A DNA stretch of 64,000 bases from Gemmatimonadaceae bacterium (GTDB lineage Bacteria > Gemmatimonadota > Gemmatimonadetes > Gemmatimonadales > Gemmatimonadaceae). Within the stretch, counting starts at the first letter, position 1, and every line of letters begins with the position of its first letter. The DNA is taken from positions 1 through 64,000 of the forward strand of contig JADLCY010000005.1 of the NCBI GenBank assembly GCA_020846935.1. Direction: 5' to 3'. This document shows positions 26,794 to 34,967 of this stretch, one piece after another. The translations under genes were made by a program, and so were the position numbers. The notes below the pieces were generated by a model. The model worked only from the letters and a program-made list of their open reading frames with translations. It ran no database searches and was not told the DNA's origin.

Positions 26794-27057
26794 ATGGCAC
26801 ACCAATCCTCAGGGTGGAAGGTCCAGGTGAGCTGCGTGGCGCTCGTCGCGGTGGTCGCGGGCTGCGGGCTCCCCACGCGTCAGGACGTGGACATGGCGCA
26901 GACGGTGTTCGAACTCGGGACGGCGGTGCAGGACATGCGCGAAGGGCAGCTCGACCTGCAGGAGCGTGTGGACTCGCTGACGGTGCTCGTGGGTCGGCAG
27001 GATTCGACCATCCGTGCACTCGCCAATCTGTTGGGCGCGCCGCTGCCGCCTCGATAG
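26794..27057 (+). CDS. Small lipoprotein with coiled coil
   Basis: This 87-residue protein has a lipoprotein signal with lipobox VAGC, then a mature part that is almost all helix with heptad spacing (FELGTAVQDMREGQLDLQER, VDSLTVLVGRQDSTI). It resembles small Lpp-like or YbgF-N-terminal-like trimerising lipoproteins in shape, not in identifiable homology. Start ATG 26794 has an AAGG ribosome site 8 nt upstream. It is divergent from the pseudopilin gene. An envelope structural role is likely but unproven. Confidence 0.75.
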   Translation: MAHQSSGWKVQVSCVALVAVVAGCGLPTRQDVDMAQTVFELGTAVQDMREGQLDLQERVDSLTVLVGRQDSTIRALANLLGAPLPPR

Positions 27058-27121
27058 GCAGGAGAGCGCTACACGTTGCACGACCGTTAGGCGGACACCC
27101 AGACAGCGTACGGGGGACACG

Positions 27122-27625
27122 ATGACTGCCCGGAAGGCCGAGACGAAGCCAAGACCCGCAGCTCCCGGACCCGGGAAGGCCAGGGCGCCGCAAGGCAAGA
27201 CGGCCACGGCGCTGCCAGTATCCATGCTCGCCGGCAAGGCCAGTCCGGCGAAGGCAGCCGTTGGAGACAAGGCGGTCTTTGCCTACATCGCGAGTCTGCC
27301 TGAGCCGCAGCGCACCATCGCGGAGACGGTCGATGCGCTGGCGGCGAAGACACTGCCGGGCCTGCAGCGCTCCGTGAAGTGGGGCATGGCGTATTATGGC
27401 GTCGGCGACGGCTGGTGCTTCTCGTGCGGCGGTTTCGCCGGCCACGTCAAGCTCATGTTCATCAGCGGCGCGGCGCTTGAGCCTGTCCCGCCGGTGACGC
27501 CAGTGGCGATGGGCAAGGCGACGCGCGGCGTGGATCTCCGATCCGTCGAGGACCTCGATGTGCAACAGGTCCAGTCGTGGATGAAGCAGGTTGTGCGCGT
27601 TCCCGGCGTTGGGAAGAAGCGGTAG
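27122..27625 (+). CDS. DUF1801 domain protein
   Basis: This 167-residue protein has a Lys/Pro/Ala-rich tail of about 45 residues at its N-terminus, then a DUF1801 (YdhG-like) domain with the characteristic SVKWGMAYYGVGDGWCFSCGG and HVKLMFISGA segments and the closing DLRSVEDLDVQQVQSWMKQVV. The family is widespread, cytoplasmic and of unknown biochemical role, with suggested links to iron or small-molecule binding. Start ATG 27122 has a GGGGGA ribosome site. The positively charged tail could bind nucleic acid (inference). Confidence 0.85.
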   Translation: MTARKAETKPRPAAPGPGKARAPQGKTATALPVSMLAGKASPAKAAVGDKAVFAYIASLPEPQRTIAETVDALAAKTLPGLQRSVKWGMAYYGVGDGWCFSCGGFAGHVKLMFISGAALEPVPPVTPVAMGKATRGVDLRSVEDLDVQQVQSWMKQVVRVPGVGKKR

Positions 27626-27671
27626 GCCGCGCGTGGCCTCCGGTGGATCTCACGTTCTCGAAGGCGTGTCG

Positions 27672-28460
27672 ATGTTCACGCGTGTGGCTTCTTCTCTGCG
27701 CCTGATCCTTCTGGCGCTGGCCTTGCCCGGGTACGCCGCGGCCGCGCAGCGCACGACCTCGGGAGCGGCCGAGGCTGCATACCGGCAGGAAGGGTCGCTC
27801 GCCGGGTTCCCATATCTCGCGTTCGTCACCGGAGGGGCCAGGCCGACCGATCGGCTGCCGATGATCGTCGGGCTCCACTACTCGGGCGCGACGCTCGACG
27901 AGATGGCTGCGTACTTCGCCGACCTGGGATTCAGGGCCAGGGTCGTCCTTCCCCAGGGGAGCTACCCGCGACCGGGTGCCGGACGCTCGTGGTTCCCGTC
28001 CGGATTCACGGCATTGCCGCTCGCTGAACAGGAGGAACTGACGAATGCCGTCGTCGAAGAGGTCTCGGGATTCATTGCCGCGGCCACCGCGACCTTTCCC
28101 ACACGCGGCAAACCAGTGGTTGCCGGCGTGTCGTACGGTGGCGATCTGAGTTTTCTCATTGCCCTCCGCCATCCCGAACGACTCGCGGCGGCGTTTCCGG
28201 TCGCCGCGCGCTTCAGGCCGGATTGGATGCCACGGGAGAACCACTGCACGCCGCAGTGTCCCTTGATCATGGCGATGCACGGTGAGGCGGATACGACGGT
28301 ACCGCCCGAACCCACACGGCGTGCGGCGCAACAGTTGGCGCGTATGGGGTTCCGTGTCGAGTTTCGTCCATACGCCGGCGTCGCACACGACTTCGCCCCG
28401 CAGATGCGGAGAGATTTCGCCACCGCGGTTCGCCAGCTGGTCTCGCTCGACCGTCCGTGA
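27672..28460 (+). CDS. Secreted alpha/beta-hydrolase (carboxylesterase/phospholipase-like)
   Basis: This 262-residue protein carries a signal peptide ending near AAAAQ and a serine-hydrolase triad: Ser154 in GVSYGG, Asp207 in HGEADTTVPP and His239 in GVAHDF. The layout matches phospholipase/carboxylesterase and feruloyl-esterase-like polyester hydrolases, with an oxyanion segment GLHYSGATLDEM. It probably acts in the periplasm on esters; the substrate is unknown. ATG 27672 was chosen because the signal peptide starts there. It follows the DUF1801 gene by 46 bases and may share its message. Confidence 0.85.
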   Translation: MFTRVASSLRLILLALALPGYAAAAQRTTSGAAEAAYRQEGSLAGFPYLAFVTGGARPTDRLPMIVGLHYSGATLDEMAAYFADLGFRARVVLPQGSYPRPGAGRSWFPSGFTALPLAEQEELTNAVVEEVSGFIAAATATFPTRGKPVVAGVSYGGDLSFLIALRHPERLAAAFPVAARFRPDWMPRENHCTPQCPLIMAMHGEADTTVPPEPTRRAAQQLARMGFRVEFRPYAGVAHDFAPQMRRDFATAVRQLVSLDRP

Positions 28461-28824
28461 TCCGTGGCTCGGGCGTTCGGTGCGCGACGAGAGCCGACCA
28501 ATGGATGGGTGGCGGAACGGGACCAGCCGAGGTTCATCAGGCCTTGCTGCGCCGCGCGGTGTTCGACCAGCCGTGGCGTCATTCGCCGCGGTGCGGAGAA
28601 GGGCACTTCCTGACACAGTGAGTAGGCGATCCTCGGACGCCAGTCGTGGAGGGTCTCTGACAGTGGGATCGACCGAAAGCGACAGGTTCAACCTGTGGCG
28701 GTGCCTTCGAGCGTCGGCGTTGGCTCGCCAATGAAGGTGTCCTGCCGTCGCGCCCAGGGCCTGCTGTCGGATAGCGAACGACTGGGCCGGAAGATCAGTT
28801 ACAGCGTCATGACCGGAGGCGCTC
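28461..28824. other. Gene-free stretch of 364 bases
   Basis: I see no convincing gene, RNA or repeat here. Short open frames lack ribosome sites and plausible protein composition. The last 12 bases hold the GGAGG ribosome site of the CMD gene. It may contain the promoter of the CMD-regulator pair, but no strong -35/-10 pair was recognised. Confidence 0.4.
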
Positions 28825-29163
28825 GTGGATGGATTGACGCCAGGACTCCCCAAACCACCAACATCGTACCGCCATTTCGCTGAGCAGTACCCGGATGTCG
28901 CGAAGGCCTACGAAGAGATGACCGGACTGATCGCCCGGGCGGGCCCGCTCACGCTCCGGGAAGTGGCGCTGGTCAAGTTGGCGATCTCGATCGGCGCCCG
29001 AATGGAGGGGTCGGCACACGCCCATGCGCGCAAAGCGCTGTATGCCGGGGTCGAGCCCGAAGCGCTGGAGCACGTCGTGCTGTTGTCATGTCCCACGATC
29101 GGCTTTCCCAACATGATGGCTGCCCGTGGGTGGGTGCGCGACGTCCTGAAGGAGTCTCCGTGA
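28825..29163 (+). CDS. Carboxymuconolactone decarboxylase (CMD/AhpD-like) family protein
   Basis: This 112-residue helical protein has the CMD family core: LTLREVALVKLAISIGARMEGSAHAHARKALYAG followed by EALEHVVLLSCPTIGFP, where I break the first segment only for description. The CxxC redox pair of AhpD-type peroxidase partners is absent (GSAHAH in its place), so it is more like the non-redox members. GTG 28825 is the start, with GGAGG about 6 nt upstream. Its stop overlaps the GTG start of the next gene (GTGA), so the CMD protein and the GAF-BTAD regulator are translated together and likely work in one pathway. Confidence 0.85.
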   Translation: MDGLTPGLPKPPTSYRHFAEQYPDVAKAYEEMTGLIARAGPLTLREVALVKLAISIGARMEGSAHAHARKALYAGVEPEALEHVVLLSCPTIGFPNMMAARGWVRDVLKESP

Positions 29164-30950
29164 GGCGAATGCGCCGGCCGAACGAACGCACCGTTCTGGG
29201 TGCGCTCACCGAGCGGCTGGTGCCCGGCGACCTCGGACGTACACTCGACGAAGCCGCCGACCTGCTTCTCAAGGCCACGGGTGCCGTGGATTGCGAGATC
29301 GCGCTTCGCGAGCCCGAGGGAGAGGACATGCTGTTGGCGTGTTGCCGGGGTGTGCATCGTCGCGTGCTTCAGGAGCAGCTTCGCTTCAGGACAGGCGACG
29401 GGTTCCCGGGCATCGTGGCGTCGACCGGACAGCCGGTGTCCACACGAAGCCTGCAGGACGACGCGCGCTTCCTCCGGCCGGGACTCACCCGCTTCGGTGT
29501 GACATCGTTCCTGTCGGTGCCGCTGGTGTCGGGACCCGGGCACACGCTCGGGTGCGTGAGTCTCGCCTGGCGGAGCCGCCGTGCCCCGCTGCAGACGGCA
29601 ACGACATTGGTCCAACGTGCGGGCCTGACGCTGGCCGCGTTTGTTCGTGCCGAACTGCTGGCCGCTCGCGAGAAGATGGAGCAGGCGGTCTTTGACGCCG
29701 GCCCGGGAACGGACGTGCGCGCTTCCGCGTGCCTGGCGACGCTGATCGCGTCGGCCAGAGCCAGGCATGGCTCGCTGGTCCTCTATGGAGCTCCGGGCCG
29801 TGAGTCGTCCCTCTTCAGCTGCGAAGGCACGGCCAGTATCTGTGCGGACGCGCTCGACGGCATGGTGCGGTGCCGCCAGGTTCAGTCGGGCCACGGAGTG
29901 ATCGTCGCCGGCGCTCGCGAGGAATGGCCGCTCGCGTGTCGCTGCCTCCCGCCGGGCACGCAGTCACCGCTCTGCCTGCCGCTGCGGGTGGACCGCCGCC
30001 TGGTTGGCGTGGCCGTCCTCGATCGACCGGAGCCCCCGGAACCGGCGAGCAGGGATCTGATTCCCCTGCTCGCGATGGCTGCCGAAGCCGCGGTCAGACT
30101 CGACCCCGGTCCCGGCGTGGCGAAACGGAAGTCCGTACCCAGGCCGCGCGCCGACCGGATGCTCGACATCCGGTGCCTGGGTGGTCTCGAGGTCCACGCG
30201 TCGGGGACGCCCGTGCCGTTATCGCGCTTTGCCAGACGCAAGGCGCTGACGCTGCTCCGGATCCTCGTGCTCGAGCCCGGGACGCCGATGAGTCGCGATG
30301 CACTGGTCGAACGACTGTGGCCGGGCGTGGACGGCGCGAGCGGCGCCAACAGGCTTCACGGCGTCATCCACGCGCTGCGCTCGGTCATCGAGCCGTATCG
30401 ACATCAGCGCAAGTGGCTGTTCCTCTGCAACACCGGCGATGTGTACTACTTCAACGCCCAGTCGCCACACTGGATCGATCTGCAGCACTTCCGGCGGGGA
30501 GTCGCGGCGGGAGAAGCCGCGATCCGGCAGGGCCGGCGAGACGAAGCCATGGCAAGCCTTGAAGGCGCGCTCGAACTGTATCGTGGCGACCTCTTTGCCG
30601 ATGATCCCTACGCGGACTGGTGCGAGGTCGAACGAACTGAAGCGCGCAAGGTGTTCGTGGCAGCGTCCGCACGCCTGGCGGACTTGTGCTGTGCGCAGGG
30701 CGCGATGGACCGTGGCATCGCCTGCCTGCACCGCGCTCTGCGTGTGGACCCCTTGCGCGAGGATCTGCATCAGCGGGTCATCCGGGCGCTGATCCGGAGT
30801 GGTCGGCGCGAGGACGCGCTCCTGCAGTACCGCCTCTGCTCACAACTCCTCCGCGACGAACTCGGAACCGCACCGCAGGCCGAGACGAGACGACTCGAGC
30901 GGGCCGCCCTGTCGGGGCAGGATCCGGTATCCTTGCCGATCCTCGTGTGA
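29160..30950 (+). CDS. GAF-GAF-BTAD (SARP-like) transcriptional regulator
   Basis: This protein of about 596 residues starts with two GAF-type sensor domains (about 10-165 and 180-330); the second contains several cysteines (FSCEGTASICADALDGMVRC). Next is an OmpR-like winged helix (about 345-440: LGGLEVHASGTPVPLSRFARRK, then MSRDALVERLWPG). A bacterial transcriptional activation (BTAD) helical domain fills the rest. SARP-type proteins activate nearby operons upon ligand sensing. The start is GTG 29160, overlapping the CMD stop; ATG 29169 is an alternative. It faces the sortilin-like gene tail to tail. Target genes are unknown; the coupled CMD gene suggests control of a small redox or catabolic function. 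Confidence 0.85.
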   Translation: MRRMRRPNERTVLGALTERLVPGDLGRTLDEAADLLLKATGAVDCEIALREPEGEDMLLACCRGVHRRVLQEQLRFRTGDGFPGIVASTGQPVSTRSLQDDARFLRPGLTRFGVTSFLSVPLVSGPGHTLGCVSLAWRSRRAPLQTATTLVQRAGLTLAAFVRAELLAAREKMEQAVFDAGPGTDVRASACLATLIASARARHGSLVLYGAPGRESSLFSCEGTASICADALDGMVRCRQVQSGHGVIVAGAREEWPLACRCLPPGTQSPLCLPLRVDRRLVGVAVLDRPEPPEPASRDLIPLLAMAAEAAVRLDPGPGVAKRKSVPRPRADRMLDIRCLGGLEVHASGTPVPLSRFARRKALTLLRILVLEPGTPMSRDALVERLWPGVDGASGANRLHGVIHALRSVIEPYRHQRKWLFLCNTGDVYYFNAQSPHWIDLQHFRRGVAAGEAAIRQGRRDEAMASLEGALELYRGDLFADDPYADWCEVERTEARKVFVAASARLADLCCAQGAMDRGIACLHRALRVDPLREDLHQRVIRALIRSGRREDALLQYRLCSQLLRDELGTAPQAETRRLERAALSGQDPVSLPILV

Positions 30951-31025
30951 CCCGCGTGCGCTGATGAGACCGGGCGTTGGTTCGATCGCCCGATCCCCCG
31001 ATCGCGTGAGCGCGGCGCGTTGTGC

Positions 31026-34000
31026 CTAACGTCCCACGCCCAGCGCAGCGGCCCGTGCCTGGGCGGTCCTCCACCGGGCCATCACTGCGGCCAGCTGTCT
31101 TCGCGCCGCCTCGCACGCGCCCACCTGCACGGCCGTCGGCCGAGCTTCCGTCGCCTGGAGAGCCATGCCCGCCGATTGCAGCGCGTTGCTCACCTGTTCG
31201 AGCGACGGCGTCGCCACCGGGGCCCCACGTCGCCGAAAGCCGCCGGGCATGGTGCGCCGCTGTCCCGTCGGGGCGAGCGATTCCAGCTCACTCTTCAGCG
31301 CCTCGGCCGCGGTGCCACTCAGGGATGCAACCTTCGAGGCCAGGGCCTTGGCGTCGTTGAACGCCCGGTGCGCCGACACCGCGCCCTGGTACATCTCGAC
31401 GCTGAGTGCGTTGATCTGCGCCAGGACGGCCGGCGCGATCTTCACGCGCGGGTCGAGCTTCACCTCGATCGGCTGTGTGTACGTCTTTCCCTCGACCGTG
31501 AGGCGGACCGTGTAACTTCCCGCCGGAACCCACGGCACGTTGTAGTTGGGGTACGTTCGACCGGGCACGGCGCCGGTGGCCTCCTCATCGCCGGCCGGTA
31601 TCAGATCCTGCGGCGAGACGGGGTCGAAGCGGAGGTCCCAGCTGAAGCGGTGCATCCCGGCCTTCGTCGAGATGATGTACTGTGGCGCGGGCCAGTAGAG
31701 CGGCAGTCCGCAATACGCCGCCGTGGGGTTCTTCTGACACACCGCGTCGTACGCCGCCATGTCCTTGCCCGGATCCGGATCAAAGACCGGTTCGGTGCTC
31801 GAGAACGAACGCACGACCGTTCCCTTCGTGTCGAGCACCTCGAGCTTCACCTCGCCGCTCGCGTCACGCGGGAGGTAGTAGTCGATGAGTCCTCCCGGTG
31901 GCGGGTTCTCTCCGGCCGGAAGCTCGGGTGGCCACGGTGTCGGCTCGTTGGTGGCGAAGCGCACGCGCACGGCAGTCCCTGGCTTGAACAGGTAGGGACT
32001 GCCTGACGAGAGCGCCTGGCGCGCCGCCGCCGCCTGGCGCAGCGGCGTCACGTTGTCGAGGATCCAGAAACCGCGACCGTGCGTTCCGGCGATGAGGTCG
32101 GCGCAGAGGCAGGTGGAGTCATCCTTGATCTGCAGGTCGCGAACCGAAATCGCCGGCATGCCGTTTCGGAGCGACTGCCAGTGATCGCCGTCGTCGAACG
32201 AGACCCAGACCTGCGCGTCGGTCGCCGCGTACAGCAGGCCGCGCTGCCGCGGGTCTTCGCGGATGGAATTGGCCACCGCACCACCCGGAATCCCGGTGTT
32301 GATCTCGGTCCACGACTTCCCGCCATCGTGTGTGCGATAGAAGTGCGGATTGATGTCGTCGAGCCGGAGCGTATTGGCGGCGGCGTATGCCGTGAGATTG
32401 TCGAAGTGTCCGGCCTCGATGTTGAAGATCCGGGTCCATGGCCTGATCGATGGCGGCGTGACGTTGCGCCACGAGGTGCCCCCGTCGGTCGTGACCTGGA
32501 TGAAGCCGTCGTCGGTCCCGACCCAGATCGTCGACAGCGACCGAGGCGAGGGTGAGAGGGCGGTGATGCTTCCCCACGGGCCGGGCGTGACGGTGGAGGC
32601 GTACTTGCCGGCGTTGGCCGGCACCGCCCACGTCTGGCGGGTGAGGTCCGGGGAGATGCGGGTCCAGGAGTGCGCCTTGTCGGTGCTCTTCCATACCACG
32701 TTCGACGCGTAGTACAGCGTCCGCTGGTCGACCGGTGAAAAGTGCAACGGCATGGTGCGCACGTTGCGGTTCATCGCCCCGCCGCCTGGGAGCGTTCCCG
32801 AGACGTCAGGCCCCACCTGCTGCGTCTGGCGCGTGCGACGATCGTAGCGCGACACTCCGGACCGCTGGCTCCCGAACACCACGTCGGGATCGGTCGGATC
32901 CGGCGCCGCCATGCCGTACTCCTGGATGTTGACGGGATGCCAGTCGTGGAACGTGATGCGTCCGTCGTCCGAGCGGCTCTGCACACACGCCGACCCCGAG
33001 TCCTGCTGACCGCTGCAGACGCGGTACGGGAAGGAGAAGTCGGTGGTGACGTGGTACATCGCCGCGGTGTTCTGGTTGTACCAGTTGCTCCATGACACGC
33101 CGCGATTGGCTGACACCACCGCGCCCTGGTCCGCGACGGCGACGATGATCTTCGGATCGTTGGGGTTGATCCAGATCCGCTGGTAGTCGTCGCCGCCGGG
33201 GGCGCCACGCACCGCGCTCCAGGTCAGGCCGCCGTTCTCGGTGCGCCACATCACGACCGAGGCGCTGTACACCACGTCCGGGTTGCGTGGGTCGACGGCG
33301 AGAGTGGGGAGATCGCCTCCGCCAATGCGCGAGAGCGGGCGCATGTCCTGCTTCGCCTCCGGCGTCTCGTTGCGCGCGCCGAGGATCGGCTGATACCAGG
33401 TGGCCCCGCCGTCCGTCGACTTGTAGAAGCGGATCGGCCCCTCGCCCGGCGCGACGACGGCGTAGAGGACGTTGGTGGCGCTGGGTGCGACCGCGATATT
33501 CGCCTGAAGCGTCGAGGGCAGGCCCATCGAGAGCTGGGTCCACGTGGTGCCGCCGTCCGTCGACTTGAAAATCCCCATTCCCGCGCCGTTGAAGGCACGC
33601 CCTTCGATGAAGCTCTCCTGCTGCTGCCAGAGCGTGGCGTAGACGATGTTCGGGTTGCCGGGGTCGATCACCACCTCGTTGGCGCTGGTGTATTCATCCT
33701 TGAACAGCACCTTCTCGAAGGTCCGCCCACCGTCCATCGACCGAAACACCCCACGCTCGGCGTTAGGCGCGTACGGGTGGCCAAGGACTGCGACGAAGAG
33801 ACGGTTCTCGTTGCCCGGATCGACGGCGATCGCGGCGATCATCTGGCTCTCGCGCAGTCCCAGGTGCGTCCACGTCGCGCCACCATCGATCGACTTGTAC
33901 ACCCCGTCGCCGATCGAGAGGTCGGGGCGGATGATCCCGGCCCCGCTTCCTACATAGATGACGCGGGGATTGGACGGCGCCACGGCGATCGCGCCGATGG

Positions 34001-34283
34001 ATCCCGTGGACTCCCGGTCAAAGAGCGGCACCCAGTTGGCGCCGAAGTCCGTCGAGCGCCACACACCGCCGTTGTCGAAACCGGCGTAAAAGGTGTTGGG
34101 CTGACTGGCGACGCCGGAGACGGCGCGCGCGCGCCCGGCACGTGTGGGGCCGATGTCGCGCCAGCGCATCTGCGAAAAGTCCAGATCCTGCGCGTCGAGG
34201 CGCGCCACGGGGACGACCGAGGCAAGGGAGACGACGGCACCGAGCACGGAGCCAGCCACGGCATGGCGAATGATCGAACGCAT
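31026..34283 (-). CDS. Secreted sortilin/VPS10-like BNR beta-propeller protein
   Basis: The 1085-residue protein has a signal peptide (ARLDA-QDL site) and then about 800 residues of Asp-box/BNR repeats: GGVWRSTDFGANW, DGVYKSIDGGATW, MGIFKSTDGGTTW, MWRTENGGLTW and others. These build one or two large beta-propellers like sortilin VPS10 and xyloglucanase folds, though no glycosidase acid pair is recognisable. A C-terminal beta-sandwich (about 830-990) and a helical tail follow. It is exported, likely to the periplasm or cell surface. Starts at 34283, 34292 and 34301 all fit; three ATGs are clustered. The divergent susC-susD pair suggests a shared nutrient-uptake role (inference). Confidence 0.85.
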   Translation of the reverse strand: MRSIIRHAVAGSVLGAVVSLASVVPVARLDAQDLDFSQMRWRDIGPTRAGRARAVSGVASQPNTFYAGFDNGGVWRSTDFGANWVPLFDRESTGSIGAIAVAPSNPRVIYVGSGAGIIRPDLSIGDGVYKSIDGGATWTHLGLRESQMIAAIAVDPGNENRLFVAVLGHPYAPNAERGVFRSMDGGRTFEKVLFKDEYTSANEVVIDPGNPNIVYATLWQQQESFIEGRAFNGAGMGIFKSTDGGTTWTQLSMGLPSTLQANIAVAPSATNVLYAVVAPGEGPIRFYKSTDGGATWYQPILGARNETPEAKQDMRPLSRIGGGDLPTLAVDPRNPDVVYSASVVMWRTENGGLTWSAVRGAPGGDDYQRIWINPNDPKIIVAVADQGAVVSANRGVSWSNWYNQNTAAMYHVTTDFSFPYRVCSGQQDSGSACVQSRSDDGRITFHDWHPVNIQEYGMAAPDPTDPDVVFGSQRSGVSRYDRRTRQTQQVGPDVSGTLPGGGAMNRNVRTMPLHFSPVDQRTLYYASNVVWKSTDKAHSWTRISPDLTRQTWAVPANAGKYASTVTPGPWGSITALSPSPRSLSTIWVGTDDGFIQVTTDGGTSWRNVTPPSIRPWTRIFNIEAGHFDNLTAYAAANTLRLDDINPHFYRTHDGGKSWTEINTGIPGGAVANSIREDPRQRGLLYAATDAQVWVSFDDGDHWQSLRNGMPAISVRDLQIKDDSTCLCADLIAGTHGRGFWILDNVTPLRQAAAARQALSSGSPYLFKPGTAVRVRFATNEPTPWPPELPAGENPPPGGLIDYYLPRDASGEVKLEVLDTKGTVVRSFSSTEPVFDPDPGKDMAAYDAVCQKNPTAAYCGLPLYWPAPQYIISTKAGMHRFSWDLRFDPVSPQDLIPAGDEEATGAVPGRTYPNYNVPWVPAGSYTVRLTVEGKTYTQPIEVKLDPRVKIAPAVLAQINALSVEMYQGAVSAHRAFNDAKALASKVASLSGTAAEALKSELESLAPTGQRRTMPGGFRRRGAPVATPSLEQVSNALQSAGMALQATEARPTAVQVGACEAARRQLAAVMARWRTAQARAAALGVGR

Positions 34284-34301
34284 GGCACACATGGCACGCA
34301 T

Positions 34302-34967
34302 GGTATGGATGAATGGCAGGTGGAGGAGCGGCCGACACCCGAACATGTCGTCGCGCACACGAAGCCGACAGGATGAAGTTCCTGATGCCCGGCCCGGGCT
34401 GCGCTGCCGTCGACGGTGGTGCGGATTCACTCGCCGCGCGTGCGATGCGGGTTCTGACGCGCCGTCCCGGGTGCTGTGCCGGTGGCACGTCGCGCTCGAA
34501 CGGCGCGAATGCGCCTGCGAATCCGGTGAATGCTGGCGAGCCCAGCCGCCCCATGAGCCGTTCGCGAGGTCCGGAATCTCCCTACGTCGATCGGGGATCA
34601 ACCGGGATGCAGCTTAATCGTCGCTTCGTCGACGTTCGACGCGCGGCCTCGCTGAGTCGCAACGGATGCGCGTTGGTGCACGTACGGGCGCGCAGGAGAC
34701 CTTGGTCATGGCGGCTGTCGCCCCGGCGACAGCACGGCGAGTCACGTGCGCCGCGCTGGAGCCGCGGGCGCTGAGGTGCGTACGGTGCACCGCCGACTGA
34801 AGAGTATCGATGGTGGTGGTGGCAATCTCAGCAATGGCGCGAGGCGGGGTTCCACTTCGAATGTGCGCTTCTGCGTGCTCTTTCGCAGCGCTGCGCCGGT
34901 TCTTATAGTCGGCCCGATCGCCAGGGATTCTGAATCAGTCTCCGAATGCGCAGACAGGAGGTAGGTG
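34302..34967. other. Gene-free divergent region before susC (about 665 bases)
   Basis: This space separates the sortilin-like gene from susC. I see no believable protein gene in it. A TATAGT (34904-34909) could be a -10 element for susC, but its -35 is weak. An AGGAGG ribosome site (34956-34961) lies six bases before the susC ATG. The length allows a long leader or unrecognised small RNA. Confidence 0.4.

Noticed and set aside
30951-31025. Repeated GATCG words between the convergent regulator and propeller genes as a terminator
   Set aside because: The words are short self-palindromes and give no stable long stem.
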